Shown: positions 17,659 through 34,035, counted from the stretch's first letter. The stretch: 37,691 bases of DNA from Paracandidimonas soli (GCF_004342005.1 NZ_SMBX01000016.1:1-37691); one strand, 5' to 3'. Program-made: numbers and translations. Notes: generated from the sequence alone by a model not told the origin.

Positions 17659-19676
17659 TCGCCGAACTGGGCCATTACGCGCTGATACTCGCGCTTGCCC
17701 TGGCCTTCGTGCAGGCCACGCTGCCGCTCGTCGGCGCGCATACCGGCAGGCTCGGGCTGATGCGGGCCGGCAGCGCCGCTGCGCAGGGACAGCTGCTGTT
17801 CCTGCTGTTCGCCTACGCCTGCCTCACCTGGGCCTTCATCGACACCGACTTTTCCGTGCAGTACGTCGCCCTGCACTCCAATACCGCCACGCCGCTCATC
17901 TACCGCATCACGGCAGTCTGGGGCAGCCACGAGGGCTCGCTGCTGCTGTGGAACCTGACCATGGCAGGCTGGATGGTAGCCGTCACGCGCTACTCCCACG
18001 GCCTGCCTCCCGAGTTCCTGGCGCGCGTCATGGGCGTGCTGGGCTGGGTCAGCATCGGCTTCCTGCTGTTCATGCTGGCCACCTCCAATCCGTTCATCCG
18101 CCTGCTGCCCGCCGCCGCGGAAGGCCGCGACCTGAATCCGCTGCTGCAGGATCCGGGCATGATCATTCATCCGCCGCTGCTCTACATGGGCTATGTCGGT
18201 TTTTCGGTCGCCTTCGCCTTCGCCCTGGCCGCCCTGATCTCCGGCCGCCTGGACGCCGCCTGGGCGCGCTGGTCGCGCCCCTGGACGACGATGGCCTGGG
18301 TCTTTCTCACCGCAGGCATCGCGATCGGCGCCGGCTGGGCCTATTACGAGCTGGGCTGGGGCGGCTGGTGGTTCTGGGATCCGGTGGAGAACTCCTCGCT
18401 GATGCCGTGGCTGCTGGGCACCGCGCTGATGCACTCGCTGGCCGTCACGGAAAAACGCGGCGCCTTCCGCAGCTGGACCGTGCTGCTGGCCATCGGCACG
18501 TTCTCGCTGTCGCTGCTGGGCGCCTTCCTGGTGCGCTCCGGCGTGCTGACCAGCGTGCACGCATTCGCCGTCGATCCCAGCCGCGGCCTGTTCATCCTCG
18601 CTTTCCTGGTCGTCATCATCGGCGCATCGCTGCTGCTCTACGCCTGGCGCGCACCGACGCTCGGCGGGGGCGGCTCCTTCGGCCTGCTGTCGCGCGATAC
18701 CGCGCTGCTGTGCAACAACGTATTGCTCTCCGTCGTCGCGGCCTCCGTCCTGCTGGGCACGCTGTATCCCCTGCTGCTCGATGCCCTGAACCTGGGCAAG
18801 CTGTCGGTCGGCCCGCCTTACTTCGAAACCGTCTTCGTCCCGCTGATGACGCCTGTCGTCGTCCTGATGATGCTGGGCGCCTTCCTGCGCTGGAAGTCCG
18901 ACGAACCCGTGCGCATGCTGCGGCAATTGCTGCCGACGGCCATCGCCTGCATGATCCTGGGCTCGGCAGCGGCGCTGCTGAGCGAGCGCCTGGGCTGGGG
19001 CGCCGCCCTGGGCCTGGGCCTTGCCGCATGGGTGCTGCTCGGCAGTCTGCAACTGCTGGCCGGCCAGTTGAGGCCCCGCGGGCAGGCGGCCCTGAAACAG
19101 CGCATCGTCGGCCTGTCGGCCTCGTGGTGGGGCATGTGGCTGGCACACCTGGGCATCGGCATCTTCATCATCGGCGTCACGCTGGTCAACAGCCTGGAAA
19201 TCAGCCGGGACGTCAGGCTGCATATCGGAGGGAGCACGGATTTCGCCGGCTACACCCTGACCTTCCAGGACATGCGCGAGGTGCGCATGAGCAACTACGA
19301 TGCCGCCCGCGCCACGCTGCTGCTGTCGCGCGATGGGCGGGCCAGGGGCTCCCTGACGCCAGAAAAGCGCCTGTATATCGCGCAGCAGATGCCTATGACG
19401 GAAGCCTCGCTGGACATCGGCCTGTGGCGCGACATCTATGTCGCGCTGGGCGAGCCCCTGGATGACGACAGCTGGATCATCCATCTGCACTACAAGCCCT
19501 TCATCAGCTGGATATGGGCAGGCTGCCTGCTGATGGGTATCGGCGGCATCAGCGCCGCCGCCGATCGTCGCTACCGCCGCAAGGCCGCCGCGCAGCAGCG
19601 CAAGTCCTCACTAGCGCCCCATGCCGCGCCAGGCATGGATTCCGCCGCTATTTCAAGCGAGTCCGTCCAGTCATGA
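17655..19676 (+). CDS. ccmF: CcmF, cytochrome c heme lyase core subunit
   Basis: CcmF is the large membrane subunit that, with CcmH and CcmI, ligates heme to apocytochromes. The 673-residue polytopic protein has the WGSHEGS motif (89-95) and the tryptophan-rich WWD signature (GWGGWWFWDPVENSSLMPW, with WWFWD at 238-242). Length and helix pattern are those of the family. It overlaps both ccmE and ccmG by 4 nt. Confidence 0.97.
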   Translation: MIAELGHYALILALALAFVQATLPLVGAHTGRLGLMRAGSAAAQGQLLFLLFAYACLTWAFIDTDFSVQYVALHSNTATPLIYRITAVWGSHEGSLLLWNLTMAGWMVAVTRYSHGLPPEFLARVMGVLGWVSIGFLLFMLATSNPFIRLLPAAAEGRDLNPLLQDPGMIIHPPLLYMGYVGFSVAFAFALAALISGRLDAAWARWSRPWTTMAWVFLTAGIAIGAGWAYYELGWGGWWFWDPVENSSLMPWLLGTALMHSLAVTEKRGAFRSWTVLLAIGTFSLSLLGAFLVRSGVLTSVHAFAVDPSRGLFILAFLVVIIGASLLLYAWRAPTLGGGGSFGLLSRDTALLCNNVLLSVVAASVLLGTLYPLLLDALNLGKLSVGPPYFETVFVPLMTPVVVLMMLGAFLRWKSDEPVRMLRQLLPTAIACMILGSAAALLSERLGWGAALGLGLAAWVLLGSLQLLAGQLRPRGQAALKQRIVGLSASWWGMWLAHLGIGIFIIGVTLVNSLEISRDVRLHIGGSTDFAGYTLTFQDMREVRMSNYDAARATLLLSRDGRARGSLTPEKRLYIAQQMPMTEASLDIGLWRDIYVALGEPLDDDSWIIHLHYKPFISWIWAGCLLMGIGGISAAADRRYRRKAAAQQRKSSLAPHAAPGMDSAAISSESVQS

Positions 19677-20263
19677 GAACCCGCTTCCTGATCCCCCTCG
19701 CCCTGTTCCTTCTGCTGGCCGTGCTGCTGGGCTTCGGCCTGCGGCTGGACCCGCGCACCGTACCCTCGCCGCTGATCGACAAGCCCGTTCCCGATTTCCG
19801 GCTGGCGCGGCTCGATGATCCTGACACAAGCTTCGCACCGCAGGAAATGGCGTCGCAAGCCTGGCTGCTGAACGTGTGGGCCTCATGGTGCGTGGCCTGC
19901 CGCCAGGAACACGCCATGCTGGTCGAAATAGCGCAGCGCAATCTCGTGCCGCTGGTAGGGCTGAACTACAAGGAAGTGCGCGGCGCGGGCATCGACGTAC
20001 GCAAGATGGATCCCGCGGAAGAGCAGGCGCTCGCCATCGAACGGGCCAATCAATGGCTGACATCGCATGGAGACCCATACACTTTGACCCTCCTGGACAT
20101 GGATGGCAGGGTCGGCATCGACTTCGGCGTCTACGGCGTGCCGGAAACCTTCCTCATCGACGGCAAGGGCCGCATACGCTACAAGCACCTGGGTCCCATC
20201 ACGCAGGAAACGCTCGACGACATCCTCCTGCCCAAATTGCGCGAGGTGCAAAATGAAAGCTGA
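19673..20263 (+). CDS. ccmG: CcmG/DsbE, thiol-disulfide oxidoreductase
   Basis: CcmG is a membrane-anchored thioredoxin-like protein that keeps the CXXCH cysteines of apocytochromes reduced. The 196-residue product has an N-terminal anchor (about 5-23), active site WCVAC (72-76) and the cis-proline segment GVPET (155-159). The ATG overlaps the ccmF stop, and an open frame further upstream is ccmF in another frame. Its end overlaps ccmH by 11 nt. Confidence 0.95.
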   Translation: MRTRFLIPLALFLLLAVLLGFGLRLDPRTVPSPLIDKPVPDFRLARLDDPDTSFAPQEMASQAWLLNVWASWCVACRQEHAMLVEIAQRNLVPLVGLNYKEVRGAGIDVRKMDPAEEQALAIERANQWLTSHGDPYTLTLLDMDGRVGIDFGVYGVPETFLIDGKGRIRYKHLGPITQETLDDILLPKLREVQNES

Positions 20264-20795
20264 CCACGCGCTTCGGGTGCGGGAGGCCCGGTCCCGCTTG
20301 CTTCGCATCGCCCGTAAACTGGCCCATGCCACCAGCCTTCTGCTGCTGGGCCTGGTGGCGATCACCAGCCTTTCGATGGCGTACGCCGCCACAGGACAGA
20401 CCGACGCGCAGATCGAAGCCAGGGTCATGCGGCTGTCCCATACGCTGCGCTGCCTGGTCTGCCAGAACCAGTCCATCGCGGAATCCAACGCGCCGCTCGC
20501 CGTCGACCTGCGCAACCAGGTGCGCGAACAGCTCGAACAGGGCAGAAGCGAACAGGAAATCGCCGACTACATGGTGGCGCGCTATGGCGACTTCGTCCTG
20601 TATCGTCCTCCGATGAAAGCCTCCACCCTGCTGCTCTGGCTGGGCCCGGCCGCACTGCTCCTGGCCGGCCTGGGCGCATTGGCCCTGCGGCTGCGCCGGC
20701 GCGCCGCGCGCCCCGACGCGCAGTTGAGTGAAGACGAGCGCCTGCAAGCGCGCAGCCTGCTCGATCGCAAGCCCCTGACGGAGTCCCGGCCATGA
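20253..20795 (+). CDS. ccmH: CcmH, apocytochrome thiol-handling protein
   Basis: CcmH takes part in thiol-disulfide exchange with apocytochrome c and the CcmF lyase. The 180-residue product has a long N-terminal signal/anchor region (about 25-45), the active site LRCLVCQNQ (C67, C70) and a C-terminal helix (about 129-147). In E. coli, CcmH is fused to the TPR part; here that part is the separate ccmI. The ATG lies inside the end of ccmG. Its last 4 nt overlap ccmI. Confidence 0.94.
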   Translation: MKADHALRVREARSRLLRIARKLAHATSLLLLGLVAITSLSMAYAATGQTDAQIEARVMRLSHTLRCLVCQNQSIAESNAPLAVDLRNQVREQLEQGRSEQEIADYMVARYGDFVLYRPPMKASTLLLWLGPAALLLAGLGALALRLRRRAARPDAQLSEDERLQARSLLDRKPLTESRP

Positions 20796-21667
20796 GCGTT
20801 TTCTCTAGCAGCGATATCCTGCTTTTCACGGCCCTGGCCATTCTGTTGACCGCTATTGCCGCTGGCCTGATCCTGCGTCCGTTGCTGTCGCGCACCTACC
20901 TGCGCCGGACATCGGCGCAATCCGGCAATGCGCAGGCCGATGCCGCGCTGATGGTGCTGCAGGAGCAGTACGCCGATCTGGAGCGCGAATATCGCTACGG
21001 CCACATCAGCCACGCGCAATGGCAGCAGGCGCGCCAGGAAGTCGAGCGCCGGGCGCTGGCCGAAGGCCTGGCATCGCCGGCCGCGCTGCATGCGCAGCCT
21101 GAAAAGGCATGGGCGCTTGGGTCTTCCCTGTTCGTTGCGACACTTGCCATCGCCGGCTACCTGGTCCTCGGAGAGCCCGCCGCCGTGATCCCCGCCAACA
21201 CTGCGGCGCCCTCCAGCACGAACGATGCCGACGCCTTGGCCGAAATGGTCGATTCCCTGGCACAGCGGCTGGCGGGCGACAGCAGCGGAACTCCGCAGGA
21301 ATGGACCATGCTGGCTCGTTCCTACATGGTGCTGGGAGAATACGGCAAGGCGGCCGAAGCCTATGCCCGGCTGCTGAAATTCGAGCCGGACAATGCCGAT
21401 GCGCTGACCAGTCATGCCGAAGCCCTGCTGCTGCGGGAAGAAGGCGTCGCCCCCCTGGCTGCCGCTCAGCTGGAGCGCGCGCTGCAGCTGTCCCCGCGCC
21501 ATTCCCACGCATTGTTTCTGTCCGGCAGCGTCGCATTCCAGTCGCGCGACTATGCAAAGGCCATCGCACACTGGAAGACGATGCTCGAAGACCTCGATCC
21601 CGAAGACCCGGACGCGGCCTACCTGCACTCCCTCATCGCGGATGCGCAGGCGCGGCAGTCTCCCTGA
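20792..21667 (+). CDS. ccmI: CcmI, TPR apocytochrome chaperone
   Basis: CcmI binds the C-terminus of apocytochromes and presents them to the CcmF-CcmH lyase. The 291-residue product has a helix at about 8-28, a cytoplasmic loop (ALMVLQEQYADLEREYRYGHIS), a second helix (about 105-126) and a periplasmic TPR region (about 160-285: SYMVLGEYGKAAEAYARLLKFEPDNADAL). It is short for the family, whose members often exceed 350 residues. It is the last gene of the nap-ccm operon, followed by 141 nt before the LacI-type regulator. Confidence 0.92.
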   Translation: MSVFSSSDILLFTALAILLTAIAAGLILRPLLSRTYLRRTSAQSGNAQADAALMVLQEQYADLEREYRYGHISHAQWQQARQEVERRALAEGLASPAALHAQPEKAWALGSSLFVATLAIAGYLVLGEPAAVIPANTAAPSSTNDADALAEMVDSLAQRLAGDSSGTPQEWTMLARSYMVLGEYGKAAEAYARLLKFEPDNADALTSHAEALLLREEGVAPLAAAQLERALQLSPRHSHALFLSGSVAFQSRDYAKAIAHWKTMLEDLDPEDPDAAYLHSLIADAQARQSP

Positions 21668-21711
21668 TCGCGCCGTCCCGCACGACTCGACGCCCGCGAA
21701 CCGCCGCCTGC

Positions 21712-21717
21712 TATAGT
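21712..21717 (+). promoter_or_regulatory. Possible -10 box for the LacI-type regulator
   Basis: TATAGT is a good -10 match in the 141-nt gap before the regulator. The best upstream partner is poor (TCGACG at 21687-21692, 19-nt spacer). No clear terminator for the ccm operon is visible in this gap, so read-through into the regulator is also possible. Confidence 0.35.
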
Positions 21718-21808
21718 CTTGCTGCAAGTCGGAACGACAAGCAGCGCTTTTCCGCGACTGACGCCGGGGGAGCAGCATCCGCTCACGAGAACCGCATACT
21801 TCCCGACC

Positions 21809-22912
21809 ATGTCTTCCAGAAAGAACGCCGCCGGCCAATCCAGGACATCCCGCAAGACGGGCGGCGGCAGGCTGTCCACTCCAGAAGCCCCGCCCGTCAA
21901 GCGCTCCTCCCGCGCCACGGGCAGCATCACGCTGGACGATGTCGCCCGGGCCGCCGGCGTCGCGCCCAGCACCGTATCGCGCGTCGTGAACAAGCCCGGC
22001 CTGGTCTCTCCGAAGACCACCGCGCATGTGCAGGCCGTCATCGACGCTCTGGGCTATGTGCCGAACCTGCTCGCCGGCGGGCTTGCTTCCCGCAAGACCC
22101 GCCTGATCGCGGCCGTGGTGCCTACAGTATCCAATGTCATGTTCGCCCAGATGGTGCAGAGCCTGGGAGACACTCTTTCGCATGCCGGCTATGAAATGCT
22201 GCTGGGCCTGTCGGGCTACGACAAGCAGCGCGAACAGCATGTCGTGGACGCCATCCTGAGCCGCCGGCCCGACGGCATCTTCCTGACGGGAGCGCAGCAC
22301 ACGCCGCATACCATACGCAGGCTGCGCGAGGCCAGGATACCCGTCGTGGAAACATGGGACCTGCGGGACGATCCCATCGACATGCTGGTCGGCTTCTCGC
22401 ATGAACAGGCTGGCCAGGCGATTGCCGACTACCTGCTGTCGCGGGGCTACCGGAAATTCGGCGCCATCTCGGGCAATGACATACGGGCGCAGACCCGGCT
22501 CCAGAGCCTGGAGCTGCGGCTGCGGGAGAACGGCCTGTCCCTGCTGGATACGCAGACATCCCTGCCCGGGTCCACGCTGGCCATGGGCCGCACGCACCTT
22601 GCCAGTCTGCTGGATGCGGCCCATGGGCTGGATGCCGTCGTCTGCAGCTCCGACTCCCTGGCCTACGGCGCCATCATCGAAGCGCAGTCGCGCGGCCTGC
22701 GCGTCCCCCAGGACATCGCCGTCATGGGATTCGGCGACTACGAGTTCGCATCGCTTCATACCCCTTCGATCAGCACCGTGCACATCGACGGCCCGTCCAT
22801 GGGACGCTTGGCGGGCGACTTCCTGCTGCAGCGGATCCACGCGAACGAGTCCGGCGCCTCCTCCCAGGTAACGGATATCGGCTTCCAGATCATTTCCAGG
22901 CAGAGCGCCTGA
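21809..22912 (+). CDS. LacI-family transcriptional regulator, GntR-like
   Basis: The 367-residue repressor-type protein has about 38 basic, probably disordered N-terminal residues, then a LacI helix-turn-helix (about 40-60: ITLDDVARAAGVAPSTVSRVV), a hinge region near 86-97 (NLLAGGLASRKT) and a periplasmic-binding-protein-like effector domain (about 98-360). The pattern resembles the gluconate/aldarate-linked GntR branch of the family. The ATG at 21809 is chosen because the upstream in-frame residues are not conserved. It lies just before the Bug and dehydratase genes, whose promoter carries a perfect palindrome of LacI type, so it probably controls them. Confidence 0.9.
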   Translation: MSSRKNAAGQSRTSRKTGGGRLSTPEAPPVKRSSRATGSITLDDVARAAGVAPSTVSRVVNKPGLVSPKTTAHVQAVIDALGYVPNLLAGGLASRKTRLIAAVVPTVSNVMFAQMVQSLGDTLSHAGYEMLLGLSGYDKQREQHVVDAILSRRPDGIFLTGAQHTPHTIRRLREARIPVVETWDLRDDPIDMLVGFSHEQAGQAIADYLLSRGYRKFGAISGNDIRAQTRLQSLELRLRENGLSLLDTQTSLPGSTLAMGRTHLASLLDAAHGLDAVVCSSDSLAYGAIIEAQSRGLRVPQDIAVMGFGDYEFASLHTPSISTVHIDGPSMGRLAGDFLLQRIHANESGASSQVTDIGFQIISRQSA

Positions 22913-23048
22913 AAATCACCCAATTCTGCATAAGACACAACGAATATCGGCCAAGATTCACCAAATAACAAAAACGTGACACTTGGCCGGCCTACCCGGC
23001 GCCACCCGTCTTCCTCCGATCCATCATCCTGCCAATGACGAATTCCTG

Positions 23049-23078
23049 TTGACAAGATAGTCATCGTACATCTAGCAT
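23049..23078 (+). promoter_or_regulatory. Promoter of the Bug-dehydratase genes
   Basis: A perfect -35 box TTGACA (23049-23054) and a -10 box TAGCAT (23073-23078) are separated by 18 nt, giving a start near 23085 and a leader of about 63 nt. The start lies inside the palindromic operator. The rest of the gap (22913-23048) holds only a GGCCAAG/CTTGGCC inverted repeat with a 26-nt loop (22949-22988). Confidence 0.7.
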
Positions 23079-23079
23079 A

Positions 23080-23105
23080 GAAAAATGACAGCGCTGTCAT
23101 TTTTC
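23080..23105. promoter_or_regulatory. 26-bp perfect palindromic operator, LacI-type
   Basis: A perfect palindrome of 26 bp has the core ATGACAGC|GCTGTCAT and flanking A5/T5 and G/C. The central CG step and TGA...TCA arms are the form of LacI-family operators. It begins 2 nt after the -10 box, so a bound repressor would block transcription start. The likely ligand is the regulator encoded at 21809-22912; that link is inferred from position and operator type. Confidence 0.75.
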
Positions 23106-23147
23106 ATGATAACAGCCCGAAGTCGCACAATTCCTCGGAGACCCTTT

Positions 23148-24143
23148 ATGAAAACCTCTCGGCTGCAACTCATTCGCCGGCGCCTTCTGGCTGCGCTGGC
23201 ATCCGCAAGCTGCCTTGCGTTTCCCTTCGCCGCGCAAGCCGACGCAAGCTATCCGGACAAGCCCGTCCGCATCGTCGTGCCTTACCCGCCCGGCGGCGCC
23301 AATGACGTGATCGGCCGCCTGGTGGCGCAGCGCCTGTCCCTGATGACGGGCCAGCAATTCGTCGTGGAAAACAAGCCCGGCGCCACAGGCCTGACCGGCA
23401 CGGCCCATGTCGCGGGCACGGCGCCCGACGGCTACACCCTGCTGGTCAGCGCTTCGGTGCACGTCATCTATCCGAGCCTGTTCAAGGAAGTCACGTTCGA
23501 TCCCCTGAAGGACTTCACGCCAATTTCCCAACTGGCCAGCGGCTCGCTGATCCTGTCGGTCAACCCTTCGCAGCCCTTCAAGACATTGCAGGAGCTGCTC
23601 GCCTACGCCAAGGCGAATCCGGGCAAGCTGCAGTATGCCTCGTCCGGCAACGGCTCCGCCACGCACCTTGCCGCGGAAGCGCTGAAGCAGCAGGCGGGCG
23701 TGGACATCGGACACATCCCCTATCGCGGCGGCGCTCCCGCGCTGAGCGATACCATTGCCGGGCACGTTCCCATGATCATCGACCCCGTCGCCTCCTCGAT
23801 GCCCTTCCTGACATCCGGCAAGCTGCGGGCGCTGGCCGTCACCACGGCGCAACGCTCTCCCCTGCTGCCCGACCTGCCTACCGTGGCCGAATCCGGCCTG
23901 CCGAACTACGACATTGGCACATGGTACGGACTCTGGGCTCCCGCAGGCACGCCCGACGCCGTCGTCGCCAAGCTGTCATCGCTGGTTGCCGAGGCCATCC
24001 GGCACCCGGAAACCCAGGAAAGGCTGCAGGCGCTCGGCTTGCAGGGCGTCGGCAACTCTCCCGCCGAGTTCAAGGCCTACAACGCATCCGAATACGAAAA
24101 ATGGAAGGCCGTCGTCGCCGAGTCCGGCGCAACGATGGACTGA
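23148..24143 (+). CDS. Bug/TctC-family periplasmic solute-binding protein
   Basis: The 331-residue extracytoplasmic binding protein has a signal peptide (about 1-31, ending AAQA) and family motifs YPDKPVRIVVPYPPGGAND (35-53), GSATHLAAE and PYRGGAPALSD. The ATG at 23148 is preceded by GGAG at a 7-nt spacing; an upstream in-frame ATG falls inside the operator and is rejected. Bug proteins bind carboxylates and similar small acids, either for a tripartite tricarboxylate transporter or as orphan receptors. No membrane transporter genes (tctA/tctB) are nearby. The neighbouring dehydratase suggests an aldarate-type acid sugar as ligand, which is inference. Confidence 0.92.
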   Translation: MKTSRLQLIRRRLLAALASASCLAFPFAAQADASYPDKPVRIVVPYPPGGANDVIGRLVAQRLSLMTGQQFVVENKPGATGLTGTAHVAGTAPDGYTLLVSASVHVIYPSLFKEVTFDPLKDFTPISQLASGSLILSVNPSQPFKTLQELLAYAKANPGKLQYASSGNGSATHLAAEALKQQAGVDIGHIPYRGGAPALSDTIAGHVPMIIDPVASSMPFLTSGKLRALAVTTAQRSPLLPDLPTVAESGLPNYDIGTWYGLWAPAGTPDAVVAKLSSLVAEAIRHPETQERLQALGLQGVGNSPAEFKAYNASEYEKWKAVVAESGATMD

Positions 24144-24185
24144 CCCGCATTGATTGAACAACCCCGACTTTCCCAGGATCGCCAC

Positions 24186-25319
24186 ATGCCCACCACACCC
24201 TCCGATGCCATCGAAAATATCGTCGTCTCCCTGTACCAGGTGCCGCTGAAAAAGCCCGTCAGCGACGCCAAGGTGCTGACGGGCCGGCAAACGCCGCTGA
24301 GCCACGTCGCCATGCTGACGGCGGAAATCACCACGCGCGACGGTGCTCGCGGCCTGGGATTCAGCTACTGCTTGCGTTCGGGCAGCGCCGCGCTGTTCGC
24401 CCATGCCAAGGAGCTGGCGCCCGGCCTGATCGGCGAGGATCCCGCCGACATCGGACGGCTCTGGGAGAAACTGGCCTGGATGGGCGGTTCCATTTCCCGG
24501 ACCGGCTTGTCGGTCCAGGCAATCGCCGCCTTCGATACCGCGCTTTGGGACATCAAGGCGCGCCGCGCCGATCTGTCGCTGGGCAGGCTGCTAGGCGCCT
24601 ACCGCACGGCGGTTCCCTGCTACAACACATCGGGCGGCTATCTGTCGGCCACCCTGCCTGAAATCTACACGGCCATCGAGGCATCACTGGCCCGCGGCAT
24701 AGGCGGCATCAAGCTGAAGGTCGGGCAGCCCGACGTCGAAAAGGATATCGAGCGCGTCCGCGCCGTGCGCCAGCATGTCGGCAATGCGCTGCCCTTGATG
24801 GTGGACGCCAACCAGCAGTGGGATCTGACGACCGCCTTGCGCGCCGGCCGCGCACTCGACGAGTTCAGGCTGACCTGGATCGAAGAACCGCTGAGCGCCC
24901 ATGACTATGCGGGCCATGCGCTGCTGGGCTCGCGTATCGATACACCGGTCTCGACCGGAGAAATGCTGTGCAGCGCGGAAGAACTGTACCTGCTCCTGGA
25001 CCAGCAAGGCGCGCGCTACCTGCAGCCAGATGCGGGACGCATCGGCGGCATCACTCCCTTCCTGAAAGTCAGCGCCCAGGCCGAGCGCCAGCGCCTGAAC
25101 CTGGCGCCGCACTTCCTGATGGAAATCCATATCCACCTGGCGGCCGCCTATCCATACGATACCTGGGTAGAGCATATCGAATGGCTGGAGCCCGCGTTCA
25201 ACGAAAGGCTGGAAATTTCCGGCGGCTGCATGCATCTGCCCGAACGCCCCGGCCTGGGATTGAGCCTGTCGGAGCGGGCCGCCGGCTGGCTGGAAGCGAC
25301 GGCCGCCATCGGACGATAA
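24186..25319 (+). CDS. Enolase-superfamily acid-sugar dehydratase, L-talarate/galactarate dehydratase-like
   Basis: This is a 377-residue member of the mandelate racemase subgroup. Visible active-site residues are K176 and K178 (KLK), D207 (DANQQ), E233 (EEP), E259 (GEM), H309 (APHF) and E329 (WVEH). These spacings match, with a constant offset of 19, those I recall for the characterised L-talarate/galactarate dehydratase (K195, K197, D226, E252, E278, H328, E348). Other matching stretches include VSDAKVLTGRQTPLSHVAM and LQPDAGRIGGITPF. The ATG at 24186 has AGGA about 8 nt upstream. It follows the Bug gene by 42 nt, probably co-transcribed. Exact substrate is not provable from sequence. Confidence 0.85.
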   Translation: MPTTPSDAIENIVVSLYQVPLKKPVSDAKVLTGRQTPLSHVAMLTAEITTRDGARGLGFSYCLRSGSAALFAHAKELAPGLIGEDPADIGRLWEKLAWMGGSISRTGLSVQAIAAFDTALWDIKARRADLSLGRLLGAYRTAVPCYNTSGGYLSATLPEIYTAIEASLARGIGGIKLKVGQPDVEKDIERVRAVRQHVGNALPLMVDANQQWDLTTALRAGRALDEFRLTWIEEPLSAHDYAGHALLGSRIDTPVSTGEMLCSAEELYLLLDQQGARYLQPDAGRIGGITPFLKVSAQAERQRLNLAPHFLMEIHIHLAAAYPYDTWVEHIEWLEPAFNERLEISGGCMHLPERPGLGLSLSERAAGWLEATAAIGR

Positions 25320-25411
25320 GCCGCCCGAACGCAGCAGGTTCTCCCGCCGGCCGCGAAGCGTTTCCAAGAGGCATTCGTCCTCGCGCCGCCAACCGGGCGC
25401 ACCAAAGGGAA

Positions 25412-25437
25412 AAGGCCAGGTATCGCTACCTGGCCTT
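25412..25437 (-). terminator. Intrinsic terminator downstream of rpoC
   Basis: A perfect 11-bp stem (AAGGCCAGGTA and its complement) with a 4-nt loop. On the minus strand it is followed by TTCCCTTTGG after two stem Ts, a fair U-rich tract, so it should end the rpoBC transcript about 70 nt past the rpoC stop. The plus-strand 3' side has no T-run, so it is less suited to the converging dehydratase transcript, though bidirectional use is possible. The rest of 25320-25505 shows no gene. Confidence 0.75.
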
Positions 25438-25505
25438 CTGTGCTTCATGCGTCGGACTTGCCTGAAGAGCCGGACCGATACTCCGGCCCGCTCCCGTCGG
25501 GAATA

Positions 25506-33868
<8,363 letters not shown>

Positions 33869-33923
33869 GAGCACTCCGACTCGAGGGGTTACATGGGCCG
33901 TCAACCACGGCCCCGGTTTACGA

Positions 33924-33982
33924 CTCCAGAAAATCCGGCTTCAGGCCGATACAGGCGCAGGCGAAACACGGGTTTTCTGGAG
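33924..33982 (-). promoter_or_regulatory. Long stem between rplL and rpoB, candidate RNase III processing site
   Basis: A perfect 10-bp inverted repeat (CTCCAGAAAA at 33924-33933, TTTTCTGGAG at 33973-33982) encloses 39 nt. In the mRNA it lies between the attenuator hairpin and the rpoB ribosome-binding site. E. coli has an RNase III cleavage stem in the same intercistronic position. The repeat is seen directly; the processing role is inferred from position. Confidence 0.45.
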
Positions 33983-33990
33983 ACGCAAAA

Positions 33991-34020
33991 GCCCGGGAAG
34001 GGCATTGCACCTTCCCGGGC
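33991..34020 (-). terminator. Attenuator hairpin between rplL and rpoB
   Basis: A perfect 11-bp GC-rich stem (GCCCGGGAAGG and its complement) with an 8-nt loop is followed on the minus strand by TTTT then GCG. It starts 15 nt after the rplL stop. In E. coli a partial terminator here lowers rpoBC transcription relative to the ribosomal protein genes. The short U-run suggests the same leaky termination. Confidence 0.75.
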
Positions 34021-34035
34021 AGGCAAAACATCAGC

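Noticed and set aside
17586-19490. 634-codon minus-strand frame opposite ccmF
   Set aside because: Gln/Ala/Arg-rich shadow of ccmF.
21743-21748. AGCGCT core upstream of the LacI-type gene as a second (autoregulatory) operator
   Set aside because: Only the six central bases match; the flanks are not palindromic, unlike the 26-bp site at 23080-23105.
22949-22988. GGCCAAG/CTTGGCC inverted repeat as a terminator of the LacI-type gene
   Set aside because: The loop is 26 nt and no T-run follows; too weak to call.
23085-23147. ATG at 23085 as the start of the Bug protein
   Set aside because: It lies inside the operator at the predicted transcription start and lacks a ribosome-binding site; the ATG at 23148 has GGAG at 7 nt and begins a proper signal peptide.
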